Positions 1 to 7,591 of a stretch of 64,000 nt of DNA are shown here, in pieces. The stretch comes from GCA-2794515 sp034436155 (GTDB lineage: Bacteria; Chloroflexota; Anaerolineae; Aggregatilineales; Phototrophicaceae). The position numbers were made by a program, and so were the translations under genes. Numbering within the stretch: the stretch's first letter is position 1; every line of letters begins with the position of its first letter. The notes beneath the pieces were generated by a model, which ran no database searches, was not told the origin of the DNA, and was given only the letters and a program-made list of their open reading frames with translations. The stretch lies in the NCBI GenBank assembly GCA_034436155.1, contig DAOTVP010000072.1, positions 33,566 to 97,565 of the forward strand, given 5' to 3'.

Positions 1-395
1 ACAGGGCAATTCACGACTTGGGCTAATTGCGGCGCAAAATCATCCATCGTGATAATCAATTTCACATCGGATAGGCGCACCAATTCCGCCATGCTCTGCA
101 TGTAAATATGTGGGTCGAGTTTTTCCGTCAGGGTGGGGAACATGCTGGGAATTGCGCCCATTAACAACGCGCCCCAAAAGGCATATATGCCCTCTAGGGT
201 TTGGGTTTGCGCGATGATGACCAAATCACGGGGCAGGATGCCCATGCGTTTTAACCCGTGAGCATACCGCCAAACAGACTCTCTAAATTCGCGCCGACTG
301 ACGGTGATGGTAGGCGCATCGCTGGCGACAAAGATAACCGCAGGGGCGCTATCATCCGCCGATGTGAATACGTGTGCATCGTGCAGTGTGTTCAT
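1..395 (-). CDS. AMP-binding acyl ligase, N-terminal part (DltA-like position), cut by the window edge
   Basis: The reading frame opens at an ATG at 395 and stays open to base 1, so only about 131 N-terminal residues are visible. They read like the first subdomain of an ANL-superfamily adenylating enzyme: a tyrosine-rich start, then ILPRDLVIIAQTQTLEGIYAFW and GALLMGAIPSMFPT, which match the 'GD.V.i......e...a.lG.l..Gaip.p..p' region of acyl-CoA synthetases and carrier-protein ligases. The P-loop-like and specificity motifs lie outside the window, so the activated acyl group is unknown. It starts 5 bases after the carrier-protein stop codon. By position it should load that carrier, as DltA loads DltC. 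That role is inferred. Confidence 0.8.
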   Translation of the reverse strand, partial: MNTLHDAHVFTSADDSAPAVIFVASDAPTITVSRREFRESVWRYAHGLKRMGILPRDLVIIAQTQTLEGIYAFWGALLMGAIPSMFPTLTEKLDPHIYMQSMAELVRLSDVKLIITMDDFAPQLAQVVNCP

Positions 396-400
396 GAAAT

Positions 401-652
401 TTATTTTATATCCCGCATAATCCGCGCCACAATCTGATTCAGCGTGTCCATTTTTGCAACGGTCAAATCGGGGTCTGGGATATACACATCAAAGGCATTT
501 TCGATGAATACCGCCAATTCTGCCAACTTAAACGAATCCATCATTCCCCCTGTGATGATGCCTTCTTCGTCCCCCAACGGATAATCGGGGTCGCGGATTA
601 AATCGGCGGTGATATAGGCTTTCACTTTTTCACGAATGGTTGTTTCGTCCAT
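401..652 (-). CDS. Acyl carrier protein (DltC-like)
   Basis: An 83-residue acidic protein with the size of a stand-alone acyl carrier. Ser40, in GGMMDSFKL, fits the conserved D-S phosphopantetheine attachment site, and the flanking helices (TIREKVKAYITADLI before, LAELAVFIENAFDVYIP after) match the four-helix carrier fold. The ATG shares one base with the stop codon of the upstream SGNH gene (TAATG), so translation is probably coupled. In the operon it would hold an acyl group as a thioester on the cytoplasmic face, supplied by the ligase downstream and used by the MBOAT upstream. It could be a D-alanyl carrier or carry another acyl group; the sequence does not decide this. Confidence 0.88.
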   Translation of the reverse strand: MDETTIREKVKAYITADLIRDPDYPLGDEEGIITGGMMDSFKLAELAVFIENAFDVYIPDPDLTVAKMDTLNQIVARIMRDIK

Positions 653-1821
653 TAGTCACATTCCCTTCCTAAATATCCAAAATCGAAATAATTGGTTATC
701 ATCTCGCCTAAAATGTGGCTAAAATCTCCTGTTGCATCGGCGGTCATGTGAACCGGGCTATCGGTGAAAGAAGCGGGTGGCATGGCATCCCACACATCGC
801 AATAGCGCCAATTGTGTTCATCTGCCAAGTGTGTAAATAGCTCACGATATTGATTATACGCCCAACGGGGATAAAAGGTATTATAGCGCACATCACTATT
901 GTGCCCATCGGCGATGAACATCGGCTCATTGACGAGGATGAGGGGGATATTCCCGACTCGTTCATGTCCTGCAAAAATCATCTCAAACGCCAAATCATCG
1001 GCGGTTAGGGTTTGTGGTGCATCAAATTCTTCCCACGAAGAATCATCATCAAAATCGTTACGCCGTAAGGCATAATCTCCCCACACATGGTCTATGCCCG
1101 TGAATTGCCACATCACCCCATACGACTGAATCCGTATCCAATCGGCAAGCAGACGGCGTTGACCGATAATCATATTGTCCCAAAAATCACGTTGGATGAA
1201 GCGCGGGTCGTCTGGATTGAGCGATAGGTCATATTCGCCAATCAAGTGGCGGATGCGGTCTGGATTGCGTTGGGTAATCGGCGCACTGAGTTGGCGCTCG
1301 TGCGAAAATGATTGCATCGTCACCAACCACACCACCATGTCGGGTTGATAATTCATCGCTTCATCCAGCAATAACAAGTCTTTGGTCAACGACATGACGG
1401 GATGGGCGATGGTGTATGCCACCACGCGCCGACCATCGGCTAAAAGATAGTGCCTATCGGTCAATTGTTGCGCCAATGTTTGCTGTGCAGGGAGCAAAAA
1501 TCCCCATGTAGCAGAATCGCCCACCAGCAAAACGCGATATTCATCATCCGCTTTAGGACGGTTAATTTCGTGCGTGGCGAACATGGTGGCGATGTTGTCC
1601 AGCGTTATCGTATAGGCTTCGGTGGAATTTTCGCCATACGGCAGGCGTTCACGCCCTGTGAATAGGGTGTTATACAGTGATAATCGCCCGAAAAAATCCA
1701 GAGGGTGTAACCATGCAAATAACACATTGGCGAAGATGAATAACATCATCGCTTTGATAACCACACGGATGATAAATCCCCATGTGTAGGGTGTTTCGGG
1801 TTTCGTCAGCCAATCCCACAT
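652..1821 (-). CDS. Membrane-anchored SGNH-type acyl transferase (DltD/AlgJ-like role)
   Basis: 389 residues with one N-terminal membrane segment (about residues 17-38) and an extracytoplasmic SGNH/GDSL-like domain. Block I is YRVLLVGDSATWGF with nucleophile Ser103. Near the C terminus Asp354/His358 (DSPVH) or Asp366/His369 (DFSH) could complete the dyad. A hydrophobic strand ending in PDMVVWLV (residues 160-168) fits the SGNH core. It lies 2 bases after the MBOAT stop and overlaps the carrier start by one base. In Dlt and alginate or peptidoglycan O-acylation systems the matching protein takes the acyl group outside the membrane and places it on a polymer. The polymer here is unknown. Confidence 0.78.
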   Translation of the reverse strand: MWDWLTKPETPYTWGFIIRVVIKAMMLFIFANVLFAWLHPLDFFGRLSLYNTLFTGRERLPYGENSTEAYTITLDNIATMFATHEINRPKADDEYRVLLVGDSATWGFLLPAQQTLAQQLTDRHYLLADGRRVVAYTIAHPVMSLTKDLLLLDEAMNYQPDMVVWLVTMQSFSHERQLSAPITQRNPDRIRHLIGEYDLSLNPDDPRFIQRDFWDNMIIGQRRLLADWIRIQSYGVMWQFTGIDHVWGDYALRRNDFDDDSSWEEFDAPQTLTADDLAFEMIFAGHERVGNIPLILVNEPMFIADGHNSDVRYNTFYPRWAYNQYRELFTHLADEHNWRYCDVWDAMPPASFTDSPVHMTADATGDFSHILGEMITNYFDFGYLGRECD

Positions 1822-1823
1822 GG

Positions 1824-3290
1824 TTAAAATCCTATCCCGAATAATTTGCCGAATACAGACAATGCTGTGTTTGCATCAGGCAGGGCGAACCACACCCAAC
1901 CGAGTGTCACAAAATGGAATGTGAGCAAAATCCCCGCCCAATTCCATAGGCGCAATTGCCCCTCTTTTTTCTTGAATTGGTTATACCACTTGCGTGTGCG
2001 ATCGCTCCAAATTTTATGCACAAATATGCCTATGCCATGCCACACACCCCATATCAAAAAGGTGGGGCTGATGCCATGCCACAAGCCGATGATAATCATG
2101 GTCGCCATCAAGCCTATCATGGCAATCATATCGGATGAGGGTTTGCGCTTCCAGCGTAACATCGTCCGTGTGAGGGGTGAGAAAATGTAAAATCGTACCC
2201 AATTACTCAGGGTGATATGCCACGATTGCCAAAAGGCGGTGATGCTATTTTTGAGATACGGACGGTTGAAATTTTCGGGCAATTTGACTCCGAACAGAAT
2301 GCCGATGCCGATGGCAATATCGGAATAGCCACTAAAATCGAAGAATAACCGAAACGCATAGCCATATAACAAAATCCACAGCCCGCCTGTGTTGATGGCT
2401 TGCTCTGCGTTGGTCATATTGAGTGCGAACAGGGCTAAACTATCCGCCACGACAAATTTTTTGAAGATGCCAATCACGATGCGCGTTGTGCCTTCGACCA
2501 TCCGTGCCGGATCTCGCCCATTCATCGTTGTGAGCGCGTCTAAATCGCCCTGAAAGCGTTCTACACGGTCTATCGGACCCGCCGTTAGGCTAGGGAAAAA
2601 GACGATATACGTGAGCATATCACGCAAGCCAACATCGGGCAATTTGCCCGTCTGACGGTCACGCAGGACGTGTATCAACCGAAAGGCTACATACGAAAAT
2701 CCGAGCCAATTCAGGTCTGTGAGCGGATTCGCCAGCGAGGGGTCTCTGCCTTCTAACTCGCGTAACCAGCCACTGAGGGTGTATGCCAACGATTCCGTTT
2801 TGAGGATGATGAACACAATCACGATGTGCAAAATGGCGATGCTCAACATCAGGCGTTGATTTTTCGGCGTGATACCCTTGCTTATGAGCCATATCAGCAC
2901 CATTATCGGCGCGATGACCAAAAACACGGTTAACGGCTCTGGTGGACGCGATGCGGTGAATACCCGCCATTCAGGTGGCAAGAGGCGCATCAGCGCCAAG
3001 CCCGTGATGATGACTATCAACATCAATATGGTGGATAGGTCTGTTCGGCTCATCCGAAAGGGGGTATCGGTGCGCGGTACGGTCAACGCCCAAACCAGCG
3101 TGGCGACCAATAATGTGGCGGTTGGCAAAATAAAATCCATGTTCCGCACCAGCAACGGCGGTTGCAAGGCGTACACCGCCAACACGCTGGCGATGAATAA
3201 CGCCCATTTACGCCATGTTTTGGGCATCATCACGCTATAAACATAGCCACCACCCGCAAAAATCGCAATCAGCATCAAATTAAAGGTCAC
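1824..3290 (-). CDS. MBOAT-family membrane-bound O-acyltransferase (DltB/AlgI-like)
   Basis: 488 residues, largely hydrophobic. The MBOAT core begins near residue 193 (NWLGFSYVAFRLIHVLRD). It includes TAGPIDRVERF (residues 236-246), FWQSWHITLSNW with His358, and GLWHGISPTFLIWGVWHG with the expected catalytic His405. About 180 N-terminal residues with several extra membrane segments precede the core, so it is longer than typical DltB. The start is a GTG 3 bases after the stop of the 37-residue microprotein gene. It should move an acyl group from the carrier thioester across the membrane. Its own C terminus (LFGIGF) lacks the tyrosine of an acyl-shuttle hexapeptide, so the microprotein upstream may supply that function. 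Confidence 0.93.
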   Translation of the reverse strand: MTFNLMLIAIFAGGGYVYSVMMPKTWRKWALFIASVLAVYALQPPLLVRNMDFILPTATLLVATLVWALTVPRTDTPFRMSRTDLSTILMLIVIITGLALMRLLPPEWRVFTASRPPEPLTVFLVIAPIMVLIWLISKGITPKNQRLMLSIAILHIVIVFIILKTESLAYTLSGWLRELEGRDPSLANPLTDLNWLGFSYVAFRLIHVLRDRQTGKLPDVGLRDMLTYIVFFPSLTAGPIDRVERFQGDLDALTTMNGRDPARMVEGTTRIVIGIFKKFVVADSLALFALNMTNAEQAINTGGLWILLYGYAFRLFFDFSGYSDIAIGIGILFGVKLPENFNRPYLKNSITAFWQSWHITLSNWVRFYIFSPLTRTMLRWKRKPSSDMIAMIGLMATMIIIGLWHGISPTFLIWGVWHGIGIFVHKIWSDRTRKWYNQFKKKEGQLRLWNWAGILLTFHFVTLGWVWFALPDANTALSVFGKLFGIGF

Positions 3291-3293
3291 GGG

Positions 3294-3407
3294 CTAAAAT
3301 CCTTGATAAATCCACGTTGGGGCGCTATCGGTGGTGAGAATCACCACCAAAATCAGAATGATACACAACGCAAGCGCAAAAACATTTTCTCTGGTCAATA
3401 ATTTCAT
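3294..3407 (-). CDS. DltX-like membrane microprotein with C-terminal acyl-shuttle hexapeptide
   Basis: A 37-codon gene too short for routine calling. It starts at an ATG at 3407 behind a strong Shine-Dalgarno (AAGAGGTGATC, 3425 down to 3415, 7 bases away) and stops 3 bases before the MBOAT start. The product has a basic N terminus (Lys2, Arg6), one hydrophobic helix (about residues 9-24) and a short C-terminal tail ending TWIYQGF. Topology is predicted N-in, C-out. In Dlt systems DltX is a single-pass microprotein whose C-terminal hexapeptide carries a conserved Tyr that is acylated by the MBOAT outside the membrane. WIYQGF has an aromatic residue first, Tyr third and Phe last, as expected of that motif. 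Function is inferred; no experiment is implied. Confidence 0.8.
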   Translation of the reverse strand: MKLLTRENVFALALCIILILVVILTTDSAPTWIYQGF

Positions 3408-3414
3408 CAATAAA

Positions 3415-3425
3415 GATCACCTCTT
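3415..3425 (-). promoter_or_regulatory. Shine-Dalgarno site of the microprotein gene
   Basis: On the minus strand this reads AAGAGGTGATC, nearly a full anti-16S complement, 7 bases before the ATG at 3407. It is the only strong ribosome binding site at the head of the operon, and it supports the microprotein as a translated gene and as the first cistron. Confidence 0.75.
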
Positions 3426-3506
3426 GTATAAAAATACCCTTATCGCCTTTCATAACAGGCGCTATGATATATCGGATAACCCATTTGTTGAAAGGATTAG
3501 TTCCAC

Positions 3507-3995
3507 ATGGACATGATGCTCATTCGCAAGGCGCATATCACCCTCATGAGCAACACGCTTAAAATTTTGAATGCCATTTTAGCCCCTCTATCCCAACAAG
3601 AAGCGACCATCTATCGGGATGGTGGGGACGGTTGGACAGTTTTAGAGGTGTTATGCCACCTGCGTGATTTTGACCTGATTTTTTATGAACGCGCCAAAAG
3701 TGTCATCGAACAAGATAACCCCACCTTCGTCCCGCGTGATCACGAAGCGATGGTTATCGAAAATAATTATAATGGGCAAAACCTGAAGCAAGTCCTCGCC
3801 GATTTGAATACCTCTCGCGCTCAATTCATCGCCTTTTTTGAATCGCTCACCCCTGAACAATGGGAACGGGCTGGTATTCATCCCGAATATGGCGATTTTC
3901 CGTTAACGCGATCTGTATTACAAGTCGGGACGCATGATGTGAATCATATTGAGCAAATCACCCGCATTTTGCATGAAAAGAAGGTGAGCAAATAA
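3507..3995 (+). CDS. DinB-superfamily protein
   Basis: 162 residues with the DinB/YfiT four-helix pattern: an N-terminal helix, GWTVLEVLCHLRDFD around residues 42-56, and GTHDVNHIEQITRIL near the C terminus. His51, His143 and His147 form the metal-binding triad typical of the family. Many members are thiol-dependent S-transferases or have no assigned reaction, so only the family is claimed. It begins about 100 bases from the divergent acylation operon and ends 2 bases before the GTG of the SDR gene, suggesting a two-gene unit. An AAAGGA upstream of the ATG supports this start. Confidence 0.82.
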   Translation: MDMMLIRKAHITLMSNTLKILNAILAPLSQQEATIYRDGGDGWTVLEVLCHLRDFDLIFYERAKSVIEQDNPTFVPRDHEAMVIENNYNGQNLKQVLADLNTSRAQFIAFFESLTPEQWERAGIHPEYGDFPLTRSVLQVGTHDVNHIEQITRILHEKKVSK

Positions 3996-3997
3996 CA

Positions 3998-4717
3998 GTG
4001 TCGGTGGTTACATTCGATTTTCGTGGTAAAACTGCTATCATCACAGGCGCGGGCATGGGCATCGGCAAAGCGATTGCGCTGGCGCTGGTCAAAGCGGGGT
4101 GTGCGGTGGGCGTGAACGATATTAACCCCGACCATGTATTTACGCTCGAAGAGACAATCAACCGCATGGGCGGGCGTGTGATGGCGATGCAAGGCGATGT
4201 GAGCAATCGCTTTCAGGTATCGGCGCTCATCGAAGCCACCCGCGAGGCATTTGGACGGGTCGATTATCTGATTAACAGCGCAGGCGTGTATAAATCGGGC
4301 GAAATCAACAAGGTGGATGAATGGGATTGGCGCAGACAATTGGATGTGAACCTGACAGGCACATTTTTTTGTAGCCAACTCATCAGCCGTGTCATGGCGG
4401 ATGACGGGGGCGGGGTGATTTTGAATTTTGCCCACAGCGCCCACTCGCTGGAGAGTGGGGTTGGATATATCGCCAGCAAGGGCGGGGTGGTGGCGATGAC
4501 GAAGCAATTCGCCCGTGAACTCGCGCCCAAACATATCCGTGTGAATGTGATTTCTGTGGGGGATATTACCGATAACGACATCCCCACAACGTCACAGAAT
4601 ATGATGGGGCATATCGGCACACCCGAAGATGTGGCAGATGTGGCGTTGTTTTTATTATCTGATAGCGCCCGTTTCATCACAGGGGCGTGTATTGATGTGG
4701 ATGGTGGGATGAGTTAA
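3998..4717 (+). CDS. Short-chain dehydrogenase/reductase (SDR)
   Basis: 239 residues, the usual length of a classical SDR. The NAD(P)-binding TGAGMGIGKA sits at residues 17-26, NSAG at 93-96, and the active-site pair is Tyr157-x3-Lys161 (GYIASKGG) with Ser147 nearby. The C terminus FITGACIDVDGGMS is typical. An Asp at the end of the second strand (VNDINP, residues 39-44) hints at NAD preference, but the substrate cannot be told. The start is a GTG behind AAGGTGAG. Its TAA stop overlaps the stop of the convergent gene in a TTAA palindrome. Confidence 0.92.
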   Translation: MSVVTFDFRGKTAIITGAGMGIGKAIALALVKAGCAVGVNDINPDHVFTLEETINRMGGRVMAMQGDVSNRFQVSALIEATREAFGRVDYLINSAGVYKSGEINKVDEWDWRRQLDVNLTGTFFCSQLISRVMADDGGGVILNFAHSAHSLESGVGYIASKGGVVAMTKQFARELAPKHIRVNVISVGDITDNDIPTTSQNMMGHIGTPEDVADVALFLLSDSARFITGACIDVDGGMS

Positions 4718-5187
4718 CCGCCCAAATATTCGCGGCGCACCTGTTCCATCAGTTCATGCAGATGTTCCTGTCGAAAGGGATAATTCTGGATGGTGTAACA
4801 CAGCGCCGCGAGTGCCATACCCATATCATAATCATATCTCGGACCAACCGCTTGTTCGCCAACAATCACCACCTGAACACCCTGTAGGGTTAACCCCGCA
4901 TTCGCCAACATCACCACCACGCCCGCCGCATACCGTGACCAACTGGGCAACGGGCGATTTAACACCGTGCGCTTGTGACGCGCAGTCCGCCATGTAAAAC
5001 AGGCTTTACCATCGTTGTTATCGGGTGAATAGATGGTATATTCCTCTGTACCAGAAAGTAACCCCGCCATCCACATATCTCGACCTGCCTGAAACAAATA
5101 GGTCGGCTCTGTTTTGGGGAATACTTCGGTAAATTTGGCGAGCAACCGCACAGGCGGGTCTGTCTGTTGAATCGGCGAATTAGACAT
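4714..5187 (-). CDS. Degenerate galactokinase-like (GHMP) single-domain protein
   Basis: 157 residues from the ATG at 5187, which has a GGAGG 9 bases upstream; an in-frame GTG at 5205 would swallow that site. The order of blocks follows the N-terminal half of galactokinase: an FxxxFpxxEP start, a region aligning with the galactose-binding PGRVNLIGEH block but reading AGRDMWMAGL, then WSRYAAGVVVMLANAGLTLQ matching WxxYxxGV......G..l.G. Where kinases have the ATP-binding GLSSSA motif this protein has GPRYDYDMGMA. The C-terminal half of a kinase is absent. It is probably a non-catalytic relative or sugar-binding remnant. The family link rests on pattern alone. Confidence 0.5.
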   Translation of the reverse strand: MSNSPIQQTDPPVRLLAKFTEVFPKTEPTYLFQAGRDMWMAGLLSGTEEYTIYSPDNNDGKACFTWRTARHKRTVLNRPLPSWSRYAAGVVVMLANAGLTLQGVQVVIVGEQAVGPRYDYDMGMALAALCYTIQNYPFRQEHLHELMEQVRREYLGG

Positions 5188-5213
5188 ATACAAAAACCTC
5201 CACACAAGCGCCC

Positions 5214-5219
5214 ATTATA
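5214..5219 (-). promoter_or_regulatory. -10 box for the galactokinase-like gene
   Basis: Reads TATAAT on the minus strand, 27 bases before the chosen ATG at 5187. No convincing -35 hexamer lies at 16-18 bases. It supports the 5187 start because a transcript would begin near 5207. Confidence 0.5.
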
Positions 5220-5276
5220 ACACAAAAACCTGTTATTTTGTCCGATTATCTGTAACAATCGCTTCAAAATATCCTC

Positions 5277-5282
5277 TATAAT
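5277..5282 (+). promoter_or_regulatory. -10 box for the glycosyltransferase gene at 5326
   Basis: A perfect TATAAT 43 bases upstream of the ATG at 5326, in the AT-rich divergent spacer. A clear -35 is not visible. Confidence 0.45.
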
Positions 5283-5325
5283 AGATAGGGTTTTATAGTC
5301 ACGATAAAACACGAAAGATGATCCC

Positions 5326-7560
5326 ATGAAATTTATGACAACCCTGATTGATCGCCTACTCGCCTCGAATCGGCTAGTGCGCTTGTTAACAATCAGCGTG
5401 GTTGGCGCGATGTGCGTCAGTGCTGTATATTTCAATGTCGGGAAAAATGATTTTGTTGAACAGGCGGGTCTGTGGGTATCACTTGGCGCATTGACGCTGT
5501 TGTTGATGTTGTTGCTGATATGGAATCGCGCCCCATACGAAGACGCATCTCCCCAACGGGCATCTATCAAAACACAGATCCGTACCCGTTGGGGATTCGT
5601 ACTGATGGGCATGGGATTATTGGCGCTCCTCGCAGAAATGAACGGCAAAGTGTTTCGCATCCGTGAATTGTTATCGGTATCCTCGCACTATCAATTTCTG
5701 TTGTGGATAACGGGTATTTTTGCGTTGGCATACGGATTTGCGGGTTGGCGTTATATCTGGGAAGAGCAGACCACGCCATCGGGCAAAATCAGACAGATAC
5801 GGGTGCGTATTCACGAAAAAACATTCCGTCAACATCTCGCCAGCATCTCGCGCTACGAGGTGATAGGTGTTGCGATTGTGTTGATAGTCGCCACCATCGC
5901 CCGCGCATGGGAACTGGAAACGGCGATTCGCTTGTGGGTGGATGAAATCCATTTCTCGAATCCCGTGTTGCATTTCAATGCTAATATGAAAATTGACCTG
6001 CTCATCCCGTTCAGTTCGGTGGCGGCATTTCCGTATGTGTTCCCGTATATGCAATGGCATTTTGTCGAACTCATCGGCTGGAATTTGGTCGGATTGCGTT
6101 TTTTAAGTGTGATATTGGGTGTTGCTAACGTGTTGGCGGTGTATTTGCTGGTACGCGAATTATTCAATCGGCGTATCGCATTTTTGGCGATGGTGACATT
6201 CGCCACCTTGCCTGTGCATATCCAATTTAGTCGCTTGGCGCTGAACAACATCGCCGACCCGCTTTTTGGCACGCTCGCCTTTTATTTCATCGCCAGAGGA
6301 ATCAAGCATCCGCATCAGATACGGGCGAATTTCGTCTGGGCGGGTGCGATGTTGGGTTTGACGCAATATTTTTATGAAGGCGGACGGTTTCTGTATCCCG
6401 CGCTCACATTGGGTTGGTTGGGATTCATCGGTGGGTGGGCATATTTGCGCTATATGCGCCCACTCATTACGTTGTCGATATTCAGACCCGCCAAACGTAA
6501 GGCGTTATTCGCCCAATTGAGGGGTATCAACCCCATGCCGATTGTGCGTGCGGGTATCATTTTATGGATAGTGGCGGCATGTGTCGGCGCACCTGTGTAT
6601 TATACGCTCATCGCCCGTGACCAGAGCATCGCCAAACGTTTAGATACAGCAGGTATATCGGATAAGACAATTTCTCAAATCGAGACCCCCGAAAGCCTTG
6701 TCAAGCATGTGGCGAATCGCTTATACGAAAGCCTGATGATTCATGTAGCTATCCCCGAAGCGCAAGTGTATTATGGTGGCGATACCTCATTTGTGATTGG
6801 CTTGCTCATCCCGTTCTTTTTAATCGGCGGATTTTACGCGCTCTGGCTGATGCTTTTCGGTGGGGTCTTCGAGGCAAAATACGTCATCGGCGCGACCCTG
6901 ATGGTGATGTGGATAGGCATCACTTGGTTTGGCAACGTGTTTTTAGAAGAAAGTCGCATTTCGGCGCGGTATGTGGTGGAATTTCCCGCGTTGGCGACCC
7001 TCATCGGGCTGGGCGCGGTGGTGATCGGCGATAGCCTGATGATTCACGATGAAAAATGGCGTAACCGCATGGCGACGGCGATGGTGTGCCTCATCATCAT
7101 CCCACAGACCGTCTATTATTTTGGGTATCACTTGCCCCTGTTCAATCAACAATTCCGCGATGATAGAGGGCGCAATTACGATATTGAAGATGCGTTGTAT
7201 CGCTCGGTGGGGTTTCCGTCTGGTACGCGGGTGCATATTATCGATTTTCCGACCATGTATTCGCCCGATGCCCACAATATTTTGCGTTTCCTCACTCGTG
7301 ATGACGGAGTGGAGATGCAAGCCATGACGATGAAACCCGCCGATTTCACCGATGACTACATCCAAATTCAGCCACGTATCATAGACCACGCCTTTTATCT
7401 GCCACCCATAGACATCCTGAATATTGAACGGCTCAAGGCGCATTTTGGCGATGAATTGCAGGGTCCGTTTTATACCGAATTCCCCGCATCGATTGAAAAA
7501 GGCTTCGTGTTGTATTATCTACCCGCCAGCCCGTTACAAGGCAACACCCCCGCGGAGTGA
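5326..7560 (+). CDS. GT39/PMT-like integral membrane glycosyltransferase
   Basis: 744 residues with many membrane helices. The first extracytoplasmic loop carries WVDEIHFSNPV (about residues 204-214), the acidic D-E catalytic signature of GT-C enzymes of the ArnT/PMT family. FATLPVHIQFSRLALNNIADPLFGTLAFYF follows the usual helix pattern after loop 1. The C-terminal 150 residues are soluble and probably outside the cell. Such enzymes move a sugar from a polyprenyl-phosphate donor to a protein, lipid or glycan; donor and acceptor are unknown. A bidirectional terminator follows immediately. A second GT39 gene lies at 54703. Confidence 0.83.
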   Translation: MKFMTTLIDRLLASNRLVRLLTISVVGAMCVSAVYFNVGKNDFVEQAGLWVSLGALTLLLMLLLIWNRAPYEDASPQRASIKTQIRTRWGFVLMGMGLLALLAEMNGKVFRIRELLSVSSHYQFLLWITGIFALAYGFAGWRYIWEEQTTPSGKIRQIRVRIHEKTFRQHLASISRYEVIGVAIVLIVATIARAWELETAIRLWVDEIHFSNPVLHFNANMKIDLLIPFSSVAAFPYVFPYMQWHFVELIGWNLVGLRFLSVILGVANVLAVYLLVRELFNRRIAFLAMVTFATLPVHIQFSRLALNNIADPLFGTLAFYFIARGIKHPHQIRANFVWAGAMLGLTQYFYEGGRFLYPALTLGWLGFIGGWAYLRYMRPLITLSIFRPAKRKALFAQLRGINPMPIVRAGIILWIVAACVGAPVYYTLIARDQSIAKRLDTAGISDKTISQIETPESLVKHVANRLYESLMIHVAIPEAQVYYGGDTSFVIGLLIPFFLIGGFYALWLMLFGGVFEAKYVIGATLMVMWIGITWFGNVFLEESRISARYVVEFPALATLIGLGAVVIGDSLMIHDEKWRNRMATAMVCLIIIPQTVYYFGYHLPLFNQQFRDDRGRNYDIEDALYRSVGFPSGTRVHIIDFPTMYSPDAHNILRFLTRDDGVEMQAMTMKPADFTDDYIQIQPRIIDHAFYLPPIDILNIERLKAHFGDELQGPFYTEFPASIEKGFVLYYLPASPLQGNTPAE

Positions 7561-7588
7561 AAAAATGGGGGAGCAAATCCCCCATTTT
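7561..7588. terminator. Bidirectional rho-independent terminator
   Basis: AAAATGGGGGA, loop GCAAA, TCCCCCATTTT: an 11-bp perfect stem with A and T tracts on both sides. It sits between the convergent glycosyltransferase and pentapeptide-repeat genes and can serve both. Confidence 0.9.
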
Positions 7589-7591
7589 CTG

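Noticed and set aside
1..3407. Alginate-type acetylation locus
   Set aside because: MBOAT plus SGNH alone would allow this, but the carrier protein, AMP-ligase and Tyr-bearing microprotein fit a carrier-fed Dlt-type route better than the acetyl-CoA-fed alginate type.
3331..3516. A 61-residue plus-strand frame in the spacer before the DinB-like gene
   Set aside because: It is opposite the DltX-like gene and the operon leader, lacks a ribosome site and overlaps the start of the DinB-like gene. The minus-strand reading has far better support.
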